Under the pieces are notes generated by a model that was given only the letters and a program-made list of their open reading frames with translations, was not told the origin of the DNA and did not search any database. 64,000 nucleotides of DNA from Chrysaora quinquecirrha (taxonomy: Eukaryota > Cnidaria > Scyphozoa > Semaeostomeae > Pelagiidae): assembly GCA_014526335.1 (NCBI GenBank), contig JACTAT010000013.1:4904182-4968181 (forward strand), read 5' to 3'. Each line of letters opens with the position of its first letter. The stretch's first letter is position 1. The translations under genes were made by a program, and so were the position numbers. Shown in pieces: positions 32,601-43,995 of the stretch.

Positions 32601-35600
32601 GATTTTGGCCAAAAGGCAAGGCTATACTAAGGCAAAATGGCCAAAAATCCTTAAAATCGAGGGTTTTAAAAATCTTCAAAAACCTACTAAAATACCTTTA
32701 TAAGGCTATAAATAGGCTTTTTATCCAGTTAGGGGGCAAAATAATACTTTTCAGTCAGTAAAATCGATCAAAATAAGCCCAAGAAATCACCCGATTTTGG
32801 CCAAAAAGCAAGGCTATACTAAGGCAAAATGGCCAAAAATCCTCCAAAATCGAGGGTTTTGAAAATCTCCAAAAACCTACTAAAATACCTTTATAAGGCT
32901 ATAAATAGGCTTTTTATCCAGTTACGGGGCAAAAATAATACTTTTCAGTCAGTAAAATCGATCAAAATAAGCCCAAGAAATCACCCGATTTTGGCCAAAA
33001 GGCAAGGCTATACTAAGGCAAAATGGCCAAAAATCCTCCAAAATCGAGGGTTTTCAAAATCTCCAAAAACCTACTAAAATACCTTTATAAGGCTATAAAT
33101 AGGCTTTTTATCCAGTTAGGGGCAAAAATAATCCTTTTAGTCAGTAAAATCGATCAAAATAAGCCCAAGAAATCACCCGATTTTGGCCAAAAAAGGCTAT
33201 ACTAAGGCAAGGCTATACTAAGGCAAAATGGCCTAAGGCAAAATCCTCCAAAATCGAGGGTTTTAAAATCTCCAAAACCTACTAAAATACCTTTATAAGG
33301 CTATAAATAGGCTTTTTATCCAGTTAGGGGCAAAAATAATCCTTTTAGTCAGTAAAATTGATCAAAATAAGCCCAAGAAATCAGCCGATTTTGGCCAAAA
33401 GGCAAGGCTATACTAAGGCAAAATGGCCAAAAATCCTCAAAAATCGAGGGTTTTAAAATCTCCAAAACCTACTAAAATACCTTTATCAGGCTATAAATAG
33501 GCTTTTTATCCAGTTAGGGGCAAAATAATACTTTTAGTCAGTAAAATCGATCAAAATAAGCCCAAGAAATCACCCGATTTTGGCCAAAAGGCAAGGCTAT
33601 ACTAAGGCAAAATGGCCAAAAATCCTCCAAAATCGAGGGTTTTCAAAATCTCCAAAACCTACTAACATACCTTTATAAGGCTATAAATAGGCTTTTTATC
33701 CAGTTAGGGGCAAAATAATAATCCTTTTAGTCAGTAAAATCGATCAAAATAAGCCCAAGAAATCACCCGATTTTGGCCAAAAAGGCAAGGCTATACTAAG
33801 GCAAAATGGCCAAAAATCCTCAAAAATCGAGGGTTTTAAAAATCTCCAAAAACCTACTAAAATACCAATATCAGGCTATAAATAGGCTTTTTATCCTGTT
33901 AGAGGGCAAAAATAATACTATTTAGTCAGTAAAATCGATAGAAATAAACCCAATAAATCACCCTGATTTTGGCCAAAATGGCAAGGCTATACTAAGTCAA
34001 AATGGCCAAAAATCCTCAAAAATTGAGGGTTTTACAAATCTCCAAAACCTACTAAAATACCTTTATAAGGCTATAAATAGGCTTTTTATCCAGTTAGGGG
34101 GCAAAAATAATCCTTTTTAGTCAGTAAAATCGATCAAAATAAGCCCAAGAAATCACCCGATTTTGGCCAAAAAGGCAAGGCTATACTAAGGCAAAATGGC
34201 CAAAAATCCTTAAAAATCGAGGGTTTTAAAAATCTTCAAAAACCTACTAAAATACCTTTATAAGGCTATAAATAGGCTTTTTATCCAGTTAGGGGCAAAA
34301 TAATACTTTTCAGTCAGTAAAATCGATCAAAATAAGCCCAAGATATCACCCGATTTTGGCCAAAAAGCAAGGCTATATACTAAGGCAAAATGGCCAAAAA
34401 TCCTCCAAAATCGAGGGTTTTGAAAATCTCCAAAAACCTACTAAAATACCTTTATAAGGCTATAAATAGGCTTTTTATCAAGTTAGGGGGCAAAAATAAT
34501 ACTTTTCAGTCAATAAAATCGATCAAAATAAGCCCAAGAAATCACCCGATTTTGGCCAAAAAGGCAAGGCTATACTAAGGCAAAATGGCCAAAAATCCTC
34601 CAAAATCGAGGGTTTTCAAAATCTCCAAAAACCTACTAAAATACCTTTATAAGGCTATAAATAGGCTTTTTATCCAGTTAGGGGGCAAAAATAATCCTTC
34701 TTAGTCAGTAAAATCGATCAAAATAAACCCAAGAAATCACCCGATTTTGGCCAAAAAGGCAAGGCTATACTAAGGCAAAATGGCCAAAAATCCTCCAAAA
34801 TCGAGGGTTTTTAAAATCTCCAAAAACCTACTAAAATACCTTTATAAGGCTATAAATAGGCTTTTTATCCAGTTAGGGGGCAAAAATAATCCTTCTTAGT
34901 CAGTAAAATTGATAAAAATAAGCCCAAGAAATCACCCGATTTTGGCCAAAAAGGCAAGGCTATACTAAGGCAAAATGGCCAAAAATCCTTAAAAATCGAG
35001 GGTTTTAAAAATCTCCAAAATCTACTAAAATACCTTTATAAGGCTATAAATAGGCTTTTTATATAGTTCAGGGGCAAAAATAATCCTTCTCAGTCAGTAA
35101 AATCGATCAAAATTAGCCCAAGAAATCACCCAATTTTGGCCAAAAAGGCAAGGCTATACTAAGGCAAAATGGCCAAAAATCCTCCAAAATCGAGGGTTTT
35201 CAAAATCTCCAAAACCTACTAAAATACCTTTATAAGGCTATAAATAGGCTTTTTATCCACTTAGGGGGCAAAAATAATCTTTTTAGTCAGTAAAATTCAT
35301 CAAAATAAGCCCAAGAAATCACCCGATTTTGGCCAAAAAGGCAAGGCTATACTAAGGCAAAATGGCCAAAAATCCTCAAAAATCGAGGGTTTTTAAAATC
35401 TCCAAAACCTACTAAAATACCTTTATAAGGCTATAAATAGGCTTTTTATCCAGTTAGGGGGCAAAAATAATCCTTCTTAGTCAGTAAAATTGATCAAAAT
35501 AAGCCCAAGAAATCACCCGATTTTGGCCAAAAAGGCAAGGCTATACTAAGGCAAAATGGCCAAAAATCCTCCAAAATCGAGGGTTTTGAAAATCTCCAAA

Positions 35601-38600
35601 AACCTACTAAAATACCTTTATAAGGCTATAAATAGGCTTTTTATCCAGTTAGGGGGCAAAAATAATCCTTTTTAGTCAGTAAAATCGATCAAAATAAGCC
35701 CAAGAAATCACGCAATTTTGGCCAAAAAGGCAAGGCTATACTAAGGCAAAATGGCCAAAAATCCTCCAAAATCGAGGGTTTTCAAAGTCCCCAAAAACCT
35801 ACTAAAATACCTTTATAAGGCTATAAATAGGCTTCTTATCCAGTTAGGGGGTAAAAATGATACTTTTTAGTCAGTAAAATCGATAGAAATAAACCCAAGA
35901 AATATCCTGATTTTGGCCAAAATGGCAAGGCTATACTAAGGCAAAATGGCCAAAAATCCTCAAAAATCGAGGGTTTTGAAAATCTCCAAAAACCTACTAA
36001 AATACCTTTATAAGGCTATAAATAGGCTTTTTATCCAGTTAGGGGGCAAAAATAATCCTTCTTAGTCAGTAAAATTGATCAAAATAAGCCCAAGAAATCA
36101 CCCGATTTTGGCCAAAAAGGCAAGGCTATACTAAGGCAAAATGGCCAAAAATCCTCAAAAATCGAGGGTTTTCAAAATCTCCAAAACCTACTAAAATACC
36201 TTTATAAGGCTATAAATAGGCTTTTTATCCAGTTAGAGGGCAAAATAGTCCTTTTTAGTCAGTAAAATTGATCAAAATAAGCCCAAGAAATCACCCGATT
36301 TTGGCCAAAAAGGCAAGGCTATACTAAGGCAAAATGGCCAAAAATCCTCAAAAATCGAGGGTTTTCAAAATCTCCAAAAACCTACTAAAATACCTTTATA
36401 AGGCTATAAATAGGCTTTTTATCCAGTTAGGGGGCAAAAATAATCCTTCTTAGTCAGTAAAATTGATCAACATAAGCCCAAGAAATCACCCGATTTTGGC
36501 CAAAAAGGCAAGGCTATACTAAGGCAAAATGGCCAAAAATCCTCCAAAATCGAGGGTTTTGAAAATCTCCAAAAACCTACTAAAATACCTTTATAAGGCT
36601 ATAAATAGGCTTTTTATCCAGTTAGGGGGCAAAAATAATACTTTTCAGTCAGTAAAATCGATCAAAATAAGCCCAAGAAATCATCCGATTTTGGCCAAAA
36701 AGGCAAGGCTATACTAAGGCAAAATGGCCAAAAATCCTCCAAAATCGAGGGTTTTCAAAATCTCCAAAAACCTACTAAAATACCTTTATAAGGCTATAAA
36801 TAGGCTTTTTATCCAGTTAGGGGCAAAATAATCCTTTTTAGTCAGTAAAATTGATCAAAATAAGCCCAAGAAATCACCCGATTTTGGCCAAAAAGGCAAG
36901 GCTATACTAAGGCAAAATGGCCAAAAATCCTCCAAAATCGAGGGTTTTCAAAATCTCCAAAAACCTACTAAAATACCTTTATAAGGCTATAAAGAGGCTT
37001 TTTATCCAGTTAGGGGGCAAAAATAATACTTTTTAGTCAGTAAAATCGATCAAAATAAACCCAAGAAATCACCCGATTTTGGCCAAAAAGGCAAGGCTAT
37101 ACTAAGGCAAAATGCCCAAAAATCCTCCAAAATCGAGGGTTTTCAAAATCTCCAAAGACCTACTAAAATACCTTTATAAGGCTATAAAGAGGCTTTTTAT
37201 CCAGTTAGGGGGCAAAATAATACTTTTTAGTCAGTAAAATCGATACAAATAAACCCAAGAAATCACCCGATTTTGGCCAAAAAGGCAAGGCTATACTAAG
37301 GCAAAATGGCCAAAAATCCTCCAAAATCGAGGGTTTTCAAAATCTCCAAAACCTGCTAAAATACCTTTATAAGGCTATAAATAGGCTTTTTATACAGTTG
37401 GGAGGCAAAAATAATACTTTTTAGTAAGTAAAATCGATCAAAATAAACACAAGAAATCACCCGATTTCGGTCAAAAAGGCAAGGCTATACTAAGGCAAAA
37501 TGGCCAAAAATCCTCCAAAATCGAGGGTTTTCAAAATCTCCAAAGACCTACTAAAATACCTTTATAAGGCTATAAATAGGCTTTTCATCCAGTCAGGGGG
37601 CAAAAATAATACTTTTTAGTTAGTAAAATCGATACAAATAAACACAAAAAATCACCCGATTTTGGTCAAAAAGGCAAGGCTATACTAAGGCAAAATGGCC
37701 AAAAATCCTCCAAAATCGAGGGTTTTCAAAATCTCAAAAACCTACTAAAATACCTTTATAAGGCTATAAATAGGCTTTTTATCCAGTTAGGGGGCAAAAA
37801 TAATCCTTTTAGTCAGTAAAATTGATCAAAATAAACCCAAGAAATCACCCGATTTTGGCCAAAAAGGCAAGGCTATACTAAGGCAAAATGGCCAAAAATC
37901 CTTAAAAATCGAGGGTTTTCAAAATCTCAAAAACCTACTAAAATACCTTTATAAGGCTATAAATAAGCTTTTTATCCAGTTAGGGGCAAAATAATACTTT
38001 TAATCAGTAAAATTGATCAAAATAAACCCAAGAAATCACCCGATTTTGGCCAAAAAGGCAAGGCTATACTAAGGCAAAATGGCCAAAAATCCTCAAAAAT
38101 CGAGGGTTTTCAAAATCTCCAAAAACCTACTAAAATACCTTTATAAGGCTATAAATAGGCTTTTTATCCAGTTAGGGGGCAAAAATAATCCTTTTTAGAC
38201 AGTAAAATTGATCAAAATAAACCCAAGAAATCACCCGATTTTGGCCAAAAAGGCAAGGCTATACTAAGGCAAAATGGCCAAAAATCCTCAAAAATCGAGG
38301 GTTTTTAAAATCTTAAAAAACCTACTAAAATACCTTTATAAGGCTATAAATAGGCTTTTTATCCAGTTGGGGGGCAAAAATAGTCCTTTTTAGTCAGTAA
38401 AATTGATCAAAATAAGCCCAAGAAATCACCCGATTTGGGCCAAAAAGGCAATGCTATACTAAGGCAAAATGGCCAAAAATCCTCCAAAATCGAGGGTTTT
38501 CAAAATCTCCAAAAACCTACTAAAATACCTTTATAAGGCTATAAATAGGCTTTTTATCCCGTTAGGGGGCAAAAATGATACTTCTTAGTCAGTAAAATCA

Positions 38601-39890
38601 ATACAAATAAACCCAAGGAATCACCCAATTTTGGCCAAAAAGGCAAGGCTATACTAAGGCAAAATGGCCAAAAATCCTCCAAAATCGAGGGTTTTCAAAA
38701 TCTTCAAAAACCTACTAAAATGCCTTTATAAGGCTATAAATAGGCTTTTTATCCAGTTAGGGGGCAACAATAATACTTTTTAATCAGTAAAATTGATACA
38801 AATAAGCTCAAGAAATCACCCGATTTTGGCCAAAAAGGCAAGGCTATACTAAGGCAAAATGGCCAAAAATCCTCAAAAATCGAGGGTTTTCAAAATCTCC
38901 AAAAACCTACTAAAATACCTTGATAAGGCTATAAATAGGCTTTTTATCCAGTTAGGGGGCAAAATAATCCTTTCTAATCGCTAAAATTGATGAAAATAAG
39001 CCCAAGAAATCACCCGATTTTGGCCAAAAAGGCAAGGCTATACTAAGGCAAAATGGCCAAAAATCCTCCAAAATCGAGGGTTTTGAAAATCTCCAAAAAC
39101 CTACTAAAATACCTTTATAAGGCTATAAATAGGCTTTTTATCCAGTTAGGGGGCAAAATAATCCCTTTTAATCAGTAAAATTGATGAAAATAAGCCCAAG
39201 AAATCACCCGATTTTGGCCAAAAAGGCAAGGCTATACTAAGGCAAAATGGCCAAAAATCCTCAAAAATCGAGGGTTTTCAAAATCTCCAAAAACCTACTA
39301 AAATACCTTTATAAGGCTATAAATAGGCTTTTTATCCAGTTAGGGGGCAAAAATAATACTTTTTAATCAGTAAAATCGATCAAAATAAGCCCAAGAAATC
39401 ACGCGATTTTGGCCAAAAAGGCAAGGCTATACTAAGGCAAAATGGCCAAAAATCCTTAAAAATCGAGGGTTTTAAAAATCTTCAAAACCTACTAAAATAC
39501 CTTTATAAGGCTATAAATAGGCTTTTATCCAGTTAGGGGCAACAATAATACTTTTCAGTCAGTAAAATCGATCAAAATAAGCCCAAGATATCACCCGATT
39601 TTGGCCAAAAAGGCAAGGCTATACTAAGGCAAAATGGCCAAAATCCTCCAAAATCGAGATTTTAAAAATCTCCAAAAACCTACTAAATTACCTTTATAAT
39701 GCTATAAATAGGCTTTTTATCCAGTTAGGGGGCAAAAATAATCCTTTTTAGTCAGTAAAATCGATCAAAATAAGCCCAAGAAATCACCCGATTTTGGCCA
39801 AAAAGGCAAGGCTGTACTAAGGCAAAATGGCCAAAAATCCTCCAAAATCGATGATTTTGAAAATCTCCAAAACCTTCTAAAAATTAAGGG
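29640..39890. repeat. ~195-bp tandem satellite, about 50 units
   Basis: Head-to-tail units of 193-196 bp are measured from successive ATGGCCAAAAATCC words (for example 36529, 36724, 36917, 37112, 37306). Each unit carries TATAAATAGGCTTTTTATCC, a perfect palindrome TTTTGGCCAAAA and a second ATGGCCAAAAA. Units near the left edge (29640-30500, 31240-31420) are truncated or scrambled; the centre is very uniform. Short open frames starting MAKNPPKSRV are by-products ended by the same TAA in every unit. It fills most of the space between the convergent 3' ends of the M13 and DENND2-like genes. Confidence 0.95.
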
Positions 39891-41312
39891 TTTATAAAGA
39901 CCTAGCTTCAATTCAACCAGTTCCTGAGTTCTTGACTAGAAAGGGGTTACAATAATGAATCTTTAAAAATCACTTTGATTAATTGATCAATTGTCACCAT
40001 CAGTTCAAAACCGTTGTCCTTTTGAAAGCCTCGTTTCCAATACGTCGCTGGGCGCACCTAATGAGGTTGAGTAATGAAAATTGTACCGGTGACACTCTAG
40101 AAACCATGCTTTACAATTTCCTAATTTCGAAAAGTTTTCAAATTAACGAAGAAAATAGAAGCACTCCAAGAAAGAACGACAAATTTCTTTTCTTAAATGA
40201 CGCACAATTAAAGAATTTTTAACTTTCACAAAGTTGAACTGCAATTTCATGAATTCAATTATCTACAAAACTTATACAGTTATCAAAAACTTAAATTACA
40301 AATATTTACTCCATCTAATTTGTTAAAAAATTATAATCTCCAAACGTAATTTTACTGTATTTTTTGTAATTTTATCGTGAAGGCAACGTTGAAAAGTATG
40401 GCGTTGGACATACCTTATTACATGAAAATAAGCTGCGTACGTTATTAAGAGCGGCGAAATTATACCGGGCATTAATTAAGCCTGGGTGCCCCGGGGGTAA
40501 CTCTAATACAGTAGGTGCCATTTTTTGAGGTACTGTTTCAAGGATGGAAAATACATTTTTGGGGTTTCAGTTTTGCTAAAATTACAAACTTTGGGTCATT
40601 ATTATTGGTAAGATGATGAATTTTGATAGTCACAGTAACTGTGAAATAAATTTCAGGTGTATAATTCCAAAAAAGGGTTTTTGGGCATTTTTATGTATTA
40701 TATTCATATTGATTTGTGAACTTTAGGGTATACTTGAACTTACCCCTCCCCCTCCCCGGGCTGAATGCTCTTAAATTGTTAAGAACGTATACGGATAGGT
40801 ATACAAAAATACACGTTATAATAATTAAGCCGCATTTAAATGAAGGCTAACTCTTAATTTGGCAGCATAAATATGCACGCGGTTTATATTCATGTTATAA
40901 GGTGTGCAGTTTTATAAGAAAATTAAGACTAAAAGTGTCTTTAAAGCCCTACCCCTGCGTATAAAATTAATAACAAACTTCATAATAACCTAAACGAACT
41001 TATTTTTCTTTATATACCATCTATTGTCTTACTGATTATGTCAGATTAGCTGTTTATCTTCTTTTTGGAATGTGTACGTCAATATAACCCAGATACTTTG
41101 AATTCTTACCTATCATTGTCTGTTTATTTAATCTCAAATTTATTCGAAGTCTGCGATTTCCTTCAAATGTTTCTATATGAGCTGAAGTAGTTGTATTCTG
41201 TTAGTTATTAATCAATGTAGTATACGTATTAACAGTGCTGTAGTAGTCCAATTTTGTATAGTTGTGAGAATGAATAATAAATTGTTTATATTATTAGCAT
41301 GATAAGCAATAT
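39891..41312. other. AT-rich gene-free stretch
   Basis: No exon or repeat family was recognised. A 79-codon open frame at 39983-40222 has no supporting features. Confidence 0.3.
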
Positions 41313-41643
41313 ACCTTTTCAACTGAGGGCCTCGTTTTCAAAAAATTTTTAAATTGTGTCACAGAAGCAATTTCAGATTCGAATTCAGCACCTTCGTTTT
41401 AGTGTCTGGGCAAATTTTTACGCTTCTAGTCCTTACGAGGTTGATTTTATAGCGATTAAAAGTTAGAAAATTTATAAGGGATTTGACCGTGAAAAATGGC
41501 TGAGGGTGTTAAATTTCACCCCCAGTAGAAGCGTAAAAAATTGTGTCACTAAAATGAAGGTGCTGAATCTGATTCTGGGTTCAAAATTTTCGTACAAACA
41601 AATTTTCGTAAATTTTGAAAACGAGGCTCTTAGTTGAAAAGGT
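41313..41643. mobile_element. ACCTTTTCAACT fold-back MITE
   Basis: The termini ACCTTTTCAACTGAGGGCC and AGTTGAAAAGGT are inverted, continuing through CTCGTTTTCAAAA and a GTGTCAC...CAGCACCTTC...TTTTAGTG block. The 331 bp are mostly palindromic. The target duplication is unclear. Confidence 0.65.
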
Positions 41644-41883
41644 GTATTGTATATGCAGGGTTGAATGCTGTTATTTTAAAACAACGGAATAATAAAATCT
41701 CGATAAAAACTAAAAAGTCACTTTTACTGGAATCCCCTCTGATCCTATCGACGACCTTTTAATTTTCCAAAAACTCGATGCCAGCCTATGATAAAAAAAT
41801 ATGTAGAAAGCTTTTGTCCTCAAAGGTATAAGATAGTAAATATGCTAGGGTTGAGAAGGGCCTAAAGAATGCTAAGTACCGAA

Positions 41884-41960
41884 GGCTGCGTAGTGTAGTG
41901 GTTAGCACTTGCGCCATTTGTGCTGAAGGTCTGCGGTTCAAATCCAGGCTAGGGAACACA
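41884..41960 (+). repeat. tRNA-like SINE head
   Basis: Box A-like TAGTGTAGTGGTTAGCAC and box B-like GGTTCAAATCC are spaced as in a tRNA, but the acceptor and T stems do not pair well. It is more likely a SINE head or tRNA pseudogene than a working tRNA. Confidence 0.5.
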
Positions 41961-42019
41961 AATTACAAGGTGTAAAAACCTTGCCCTCTGTGACTCAGAT
42001 AATCAAGTAAAATGGCAGG

Positions 42020-43640
42020 TAATGAAAGACAAGGATAAGTAAGGTAAGATGTGATGAGGTGAGGTAAAGCAAGGTAAAATTAGGTGACATGAGGAAAAGT
42101 GAGGTAATGATAAGTAAGGTAAGAAGTGGTGAGTTGCAAGGTAAAGTAGGTGAGGTGAGGTAGAGTGAGGTAAAGATAAGTAAGGTAAGATGAGGTAAAG
42201 TGAAGTAAAGATAAGTAAGGTAAAATGAGGAGAGGTGAAGTGAGATAAAGCAAGGTAAGGTAAAGTGGATTAGACAAAGTGAGGTAAGGATAAGTAAGGT
42301 AAGATGAGGTGAGATGAGGTAAAGCAAGGTAAGGTAAGGTGAGGTGAGGTAGAGTGAGGTAAAGATAAGTAAGGTAAGATGAGGTAAAGTGAAGTAAAGA
42401 TAAGTAAGGTAAAATGAGGAGAGGTGAAGTGAGGTAAAGCAAGGAAAGGTGAGGTGAGGTAAAGTGAGGTAAGGATAAGTAAGGTAAGATGAGGAGAGGT
42501 GAAGGGAGGTAAAGTGAGGTAAGGATAAGTAAGGTAAGATGAGGAGAGGTGAAGTGAGGTGAAGTGAGGTAAAGCAAGGTAAGGTAAGGTGAGGTTAGGT
42601 AAAGTGAAGTAAGGATAAGTAAGGTAAGATGAGGTGAGGTGAGGTAAAGCAAGGTAAGGTAAGGTGAGGTTAGGTAAAGTGAGGTAAGGATAAGTAAGGT
42701 AAAATGAGGAGAGGTGAAGTGAGGTAAAGCAAGGTAAGGTAAGGTGAGGTTAGGTAAAGTGAGGTAAGGATAAGTAAGGTAAGATGAGGTGAGGTGAGGT
42801 AAAGCAAGGTAAAGTAAGGTGAGGTGAGGTAGAGGATAAGTGAGGTAAAGATAAGTAAGGTAAGATGAGGTAAAGTGAAGTAAAGATAAGTAAGGAAAAT
42901 GAGGAGAGGTGAAGTGAGATAAAGTAAGGTAAGGTAAAGTGGATTAGGCAAAGTGAGCTAAGGATAAGTAAGGTAAGATGAGGTGATGTGAGGTAAAGCA
43001 AGGTAAGGTAAGGTGAGGTGAGTTAATGTAAGCTAAGGATAAGTAAGGTAAGATGAGGTGAGGTGAGGTAAAGCAAGGTAAGGTGAGGTGAGGTGAGGTA
43101 ATGTAAGCTAAGGATAAGTAAGGTAAGATGAGGTGAGGTGAGGTAAAGCAAGGTAAGGTGAGGTGAGGTAAAGTGAGGTAAGGATAAGTAAGGTAAAAAG
43201 AGGAGAGGTGAGGTGAGGTAAAGCAAGGTAAGGTAAGGTGAGGTGAGGTAATGTGAGCTAAGGATAAGTAAGGTAAAATGAGGTGAGGTGAGGTAAAGCA
43301 AGGTGAGGTGAGGTAAGGATAAGAAAAGTAAGAGGAGGTGAGATGAAGTAAAGCAAGGTAAGGTAAGGTGAGCTGAGTTGAAGATAAAATACAGTAAGGT
43401 AAGGTAAAATACGGTTCGGTAAAGGTGGGGTGAAGACTAAGTTAAGGAAAATTAAAGCTACGTGAGATGTAAGGTACGGTAGGGGTAAGGAAAGCTAAGT
43501 TACAGAAAAGTAAGGCAAGGTTATGGAAGATAAGTGAAGGTAAGGTTAGGCATGCTTTGGTTAATGTGGGTTGAAAGCTAAGGTGAGATAAGGTATGGTG
43601 GTAGGTTACGTCAGATGTAAGGTAATTCTAGGAAAGGTAG
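42020..43640. repeat. G/A/T minisatellite of GGTAAG and GGTGAG words
   Basis: About 1.6 kb is built from AGGTGAGGTAAAGCAAGGTA and GGATAAGTAAGGTAAGATG blocks at irregular 37-80 bp spacing, degenerating after 43380. The + strand is almost free of C. Open frames rich in Leu, Thr, Ser and His on the - strand are artefacts of this composition. It lies about 350 bp beyond the stop codon of the DENND2-like gene. Confidence 0.9.
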
Positions 43641-43995
43641 TTATGTACTTATTAAACTATTTTTAATAAAAACATACCACTTTCGCTGCTCTTGTGTTTC
43701 CTATAAGTAAAAGAATAATTTTAACTACATTTTCGAGTATAACTTCTTAAGAATCTAAAAATTTTGACAGATGGTTCCTTCAAACAGGGTGCTTCAGTAA
43801 GTTTTATCTAGTAAGATAAGTCAGGTCGACACTATAAACTGATAACATAGTAATTGGAAATTGTGAATCCCTTGAAGCAGCCACCAAATCGAAAGCAGAA
43901 TTTGATTTTGTCAATTAGTACATCTCAACGAAAAAACCTCAAAACAAGGTTTTTTCGATACAACAACATCAGGCCTGTAAAGAGTTAAGTTTTTT

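Noticed and set aside
32829..36717. Repeated 60-82 codon open frames starting MAKNPPKSRV
   Set aside because: By-product of the ~195-bp satellite; a TAA falls at the same place in each unit and there is no gene context.
29640..39890. Possible CRISPR array because of regular repeats
   Set aside because: Units are contiguous ~195-bp satellite monomers without unique spacers, in a eukaryotic genome.
41884..41960. Functional tRNA gene
   Set aside because: Boxes A and B are present, but acceptor and T stems do not pair convincingly; a SINE head is more likely.
41995..43301. Long Leu/Thr/Ser/His-rich open frames on the minus strand
   Set aside because: Composition artefacts of the GGTAAG/GGTGAG minisatellite; no non-repeat segment or splice structure.
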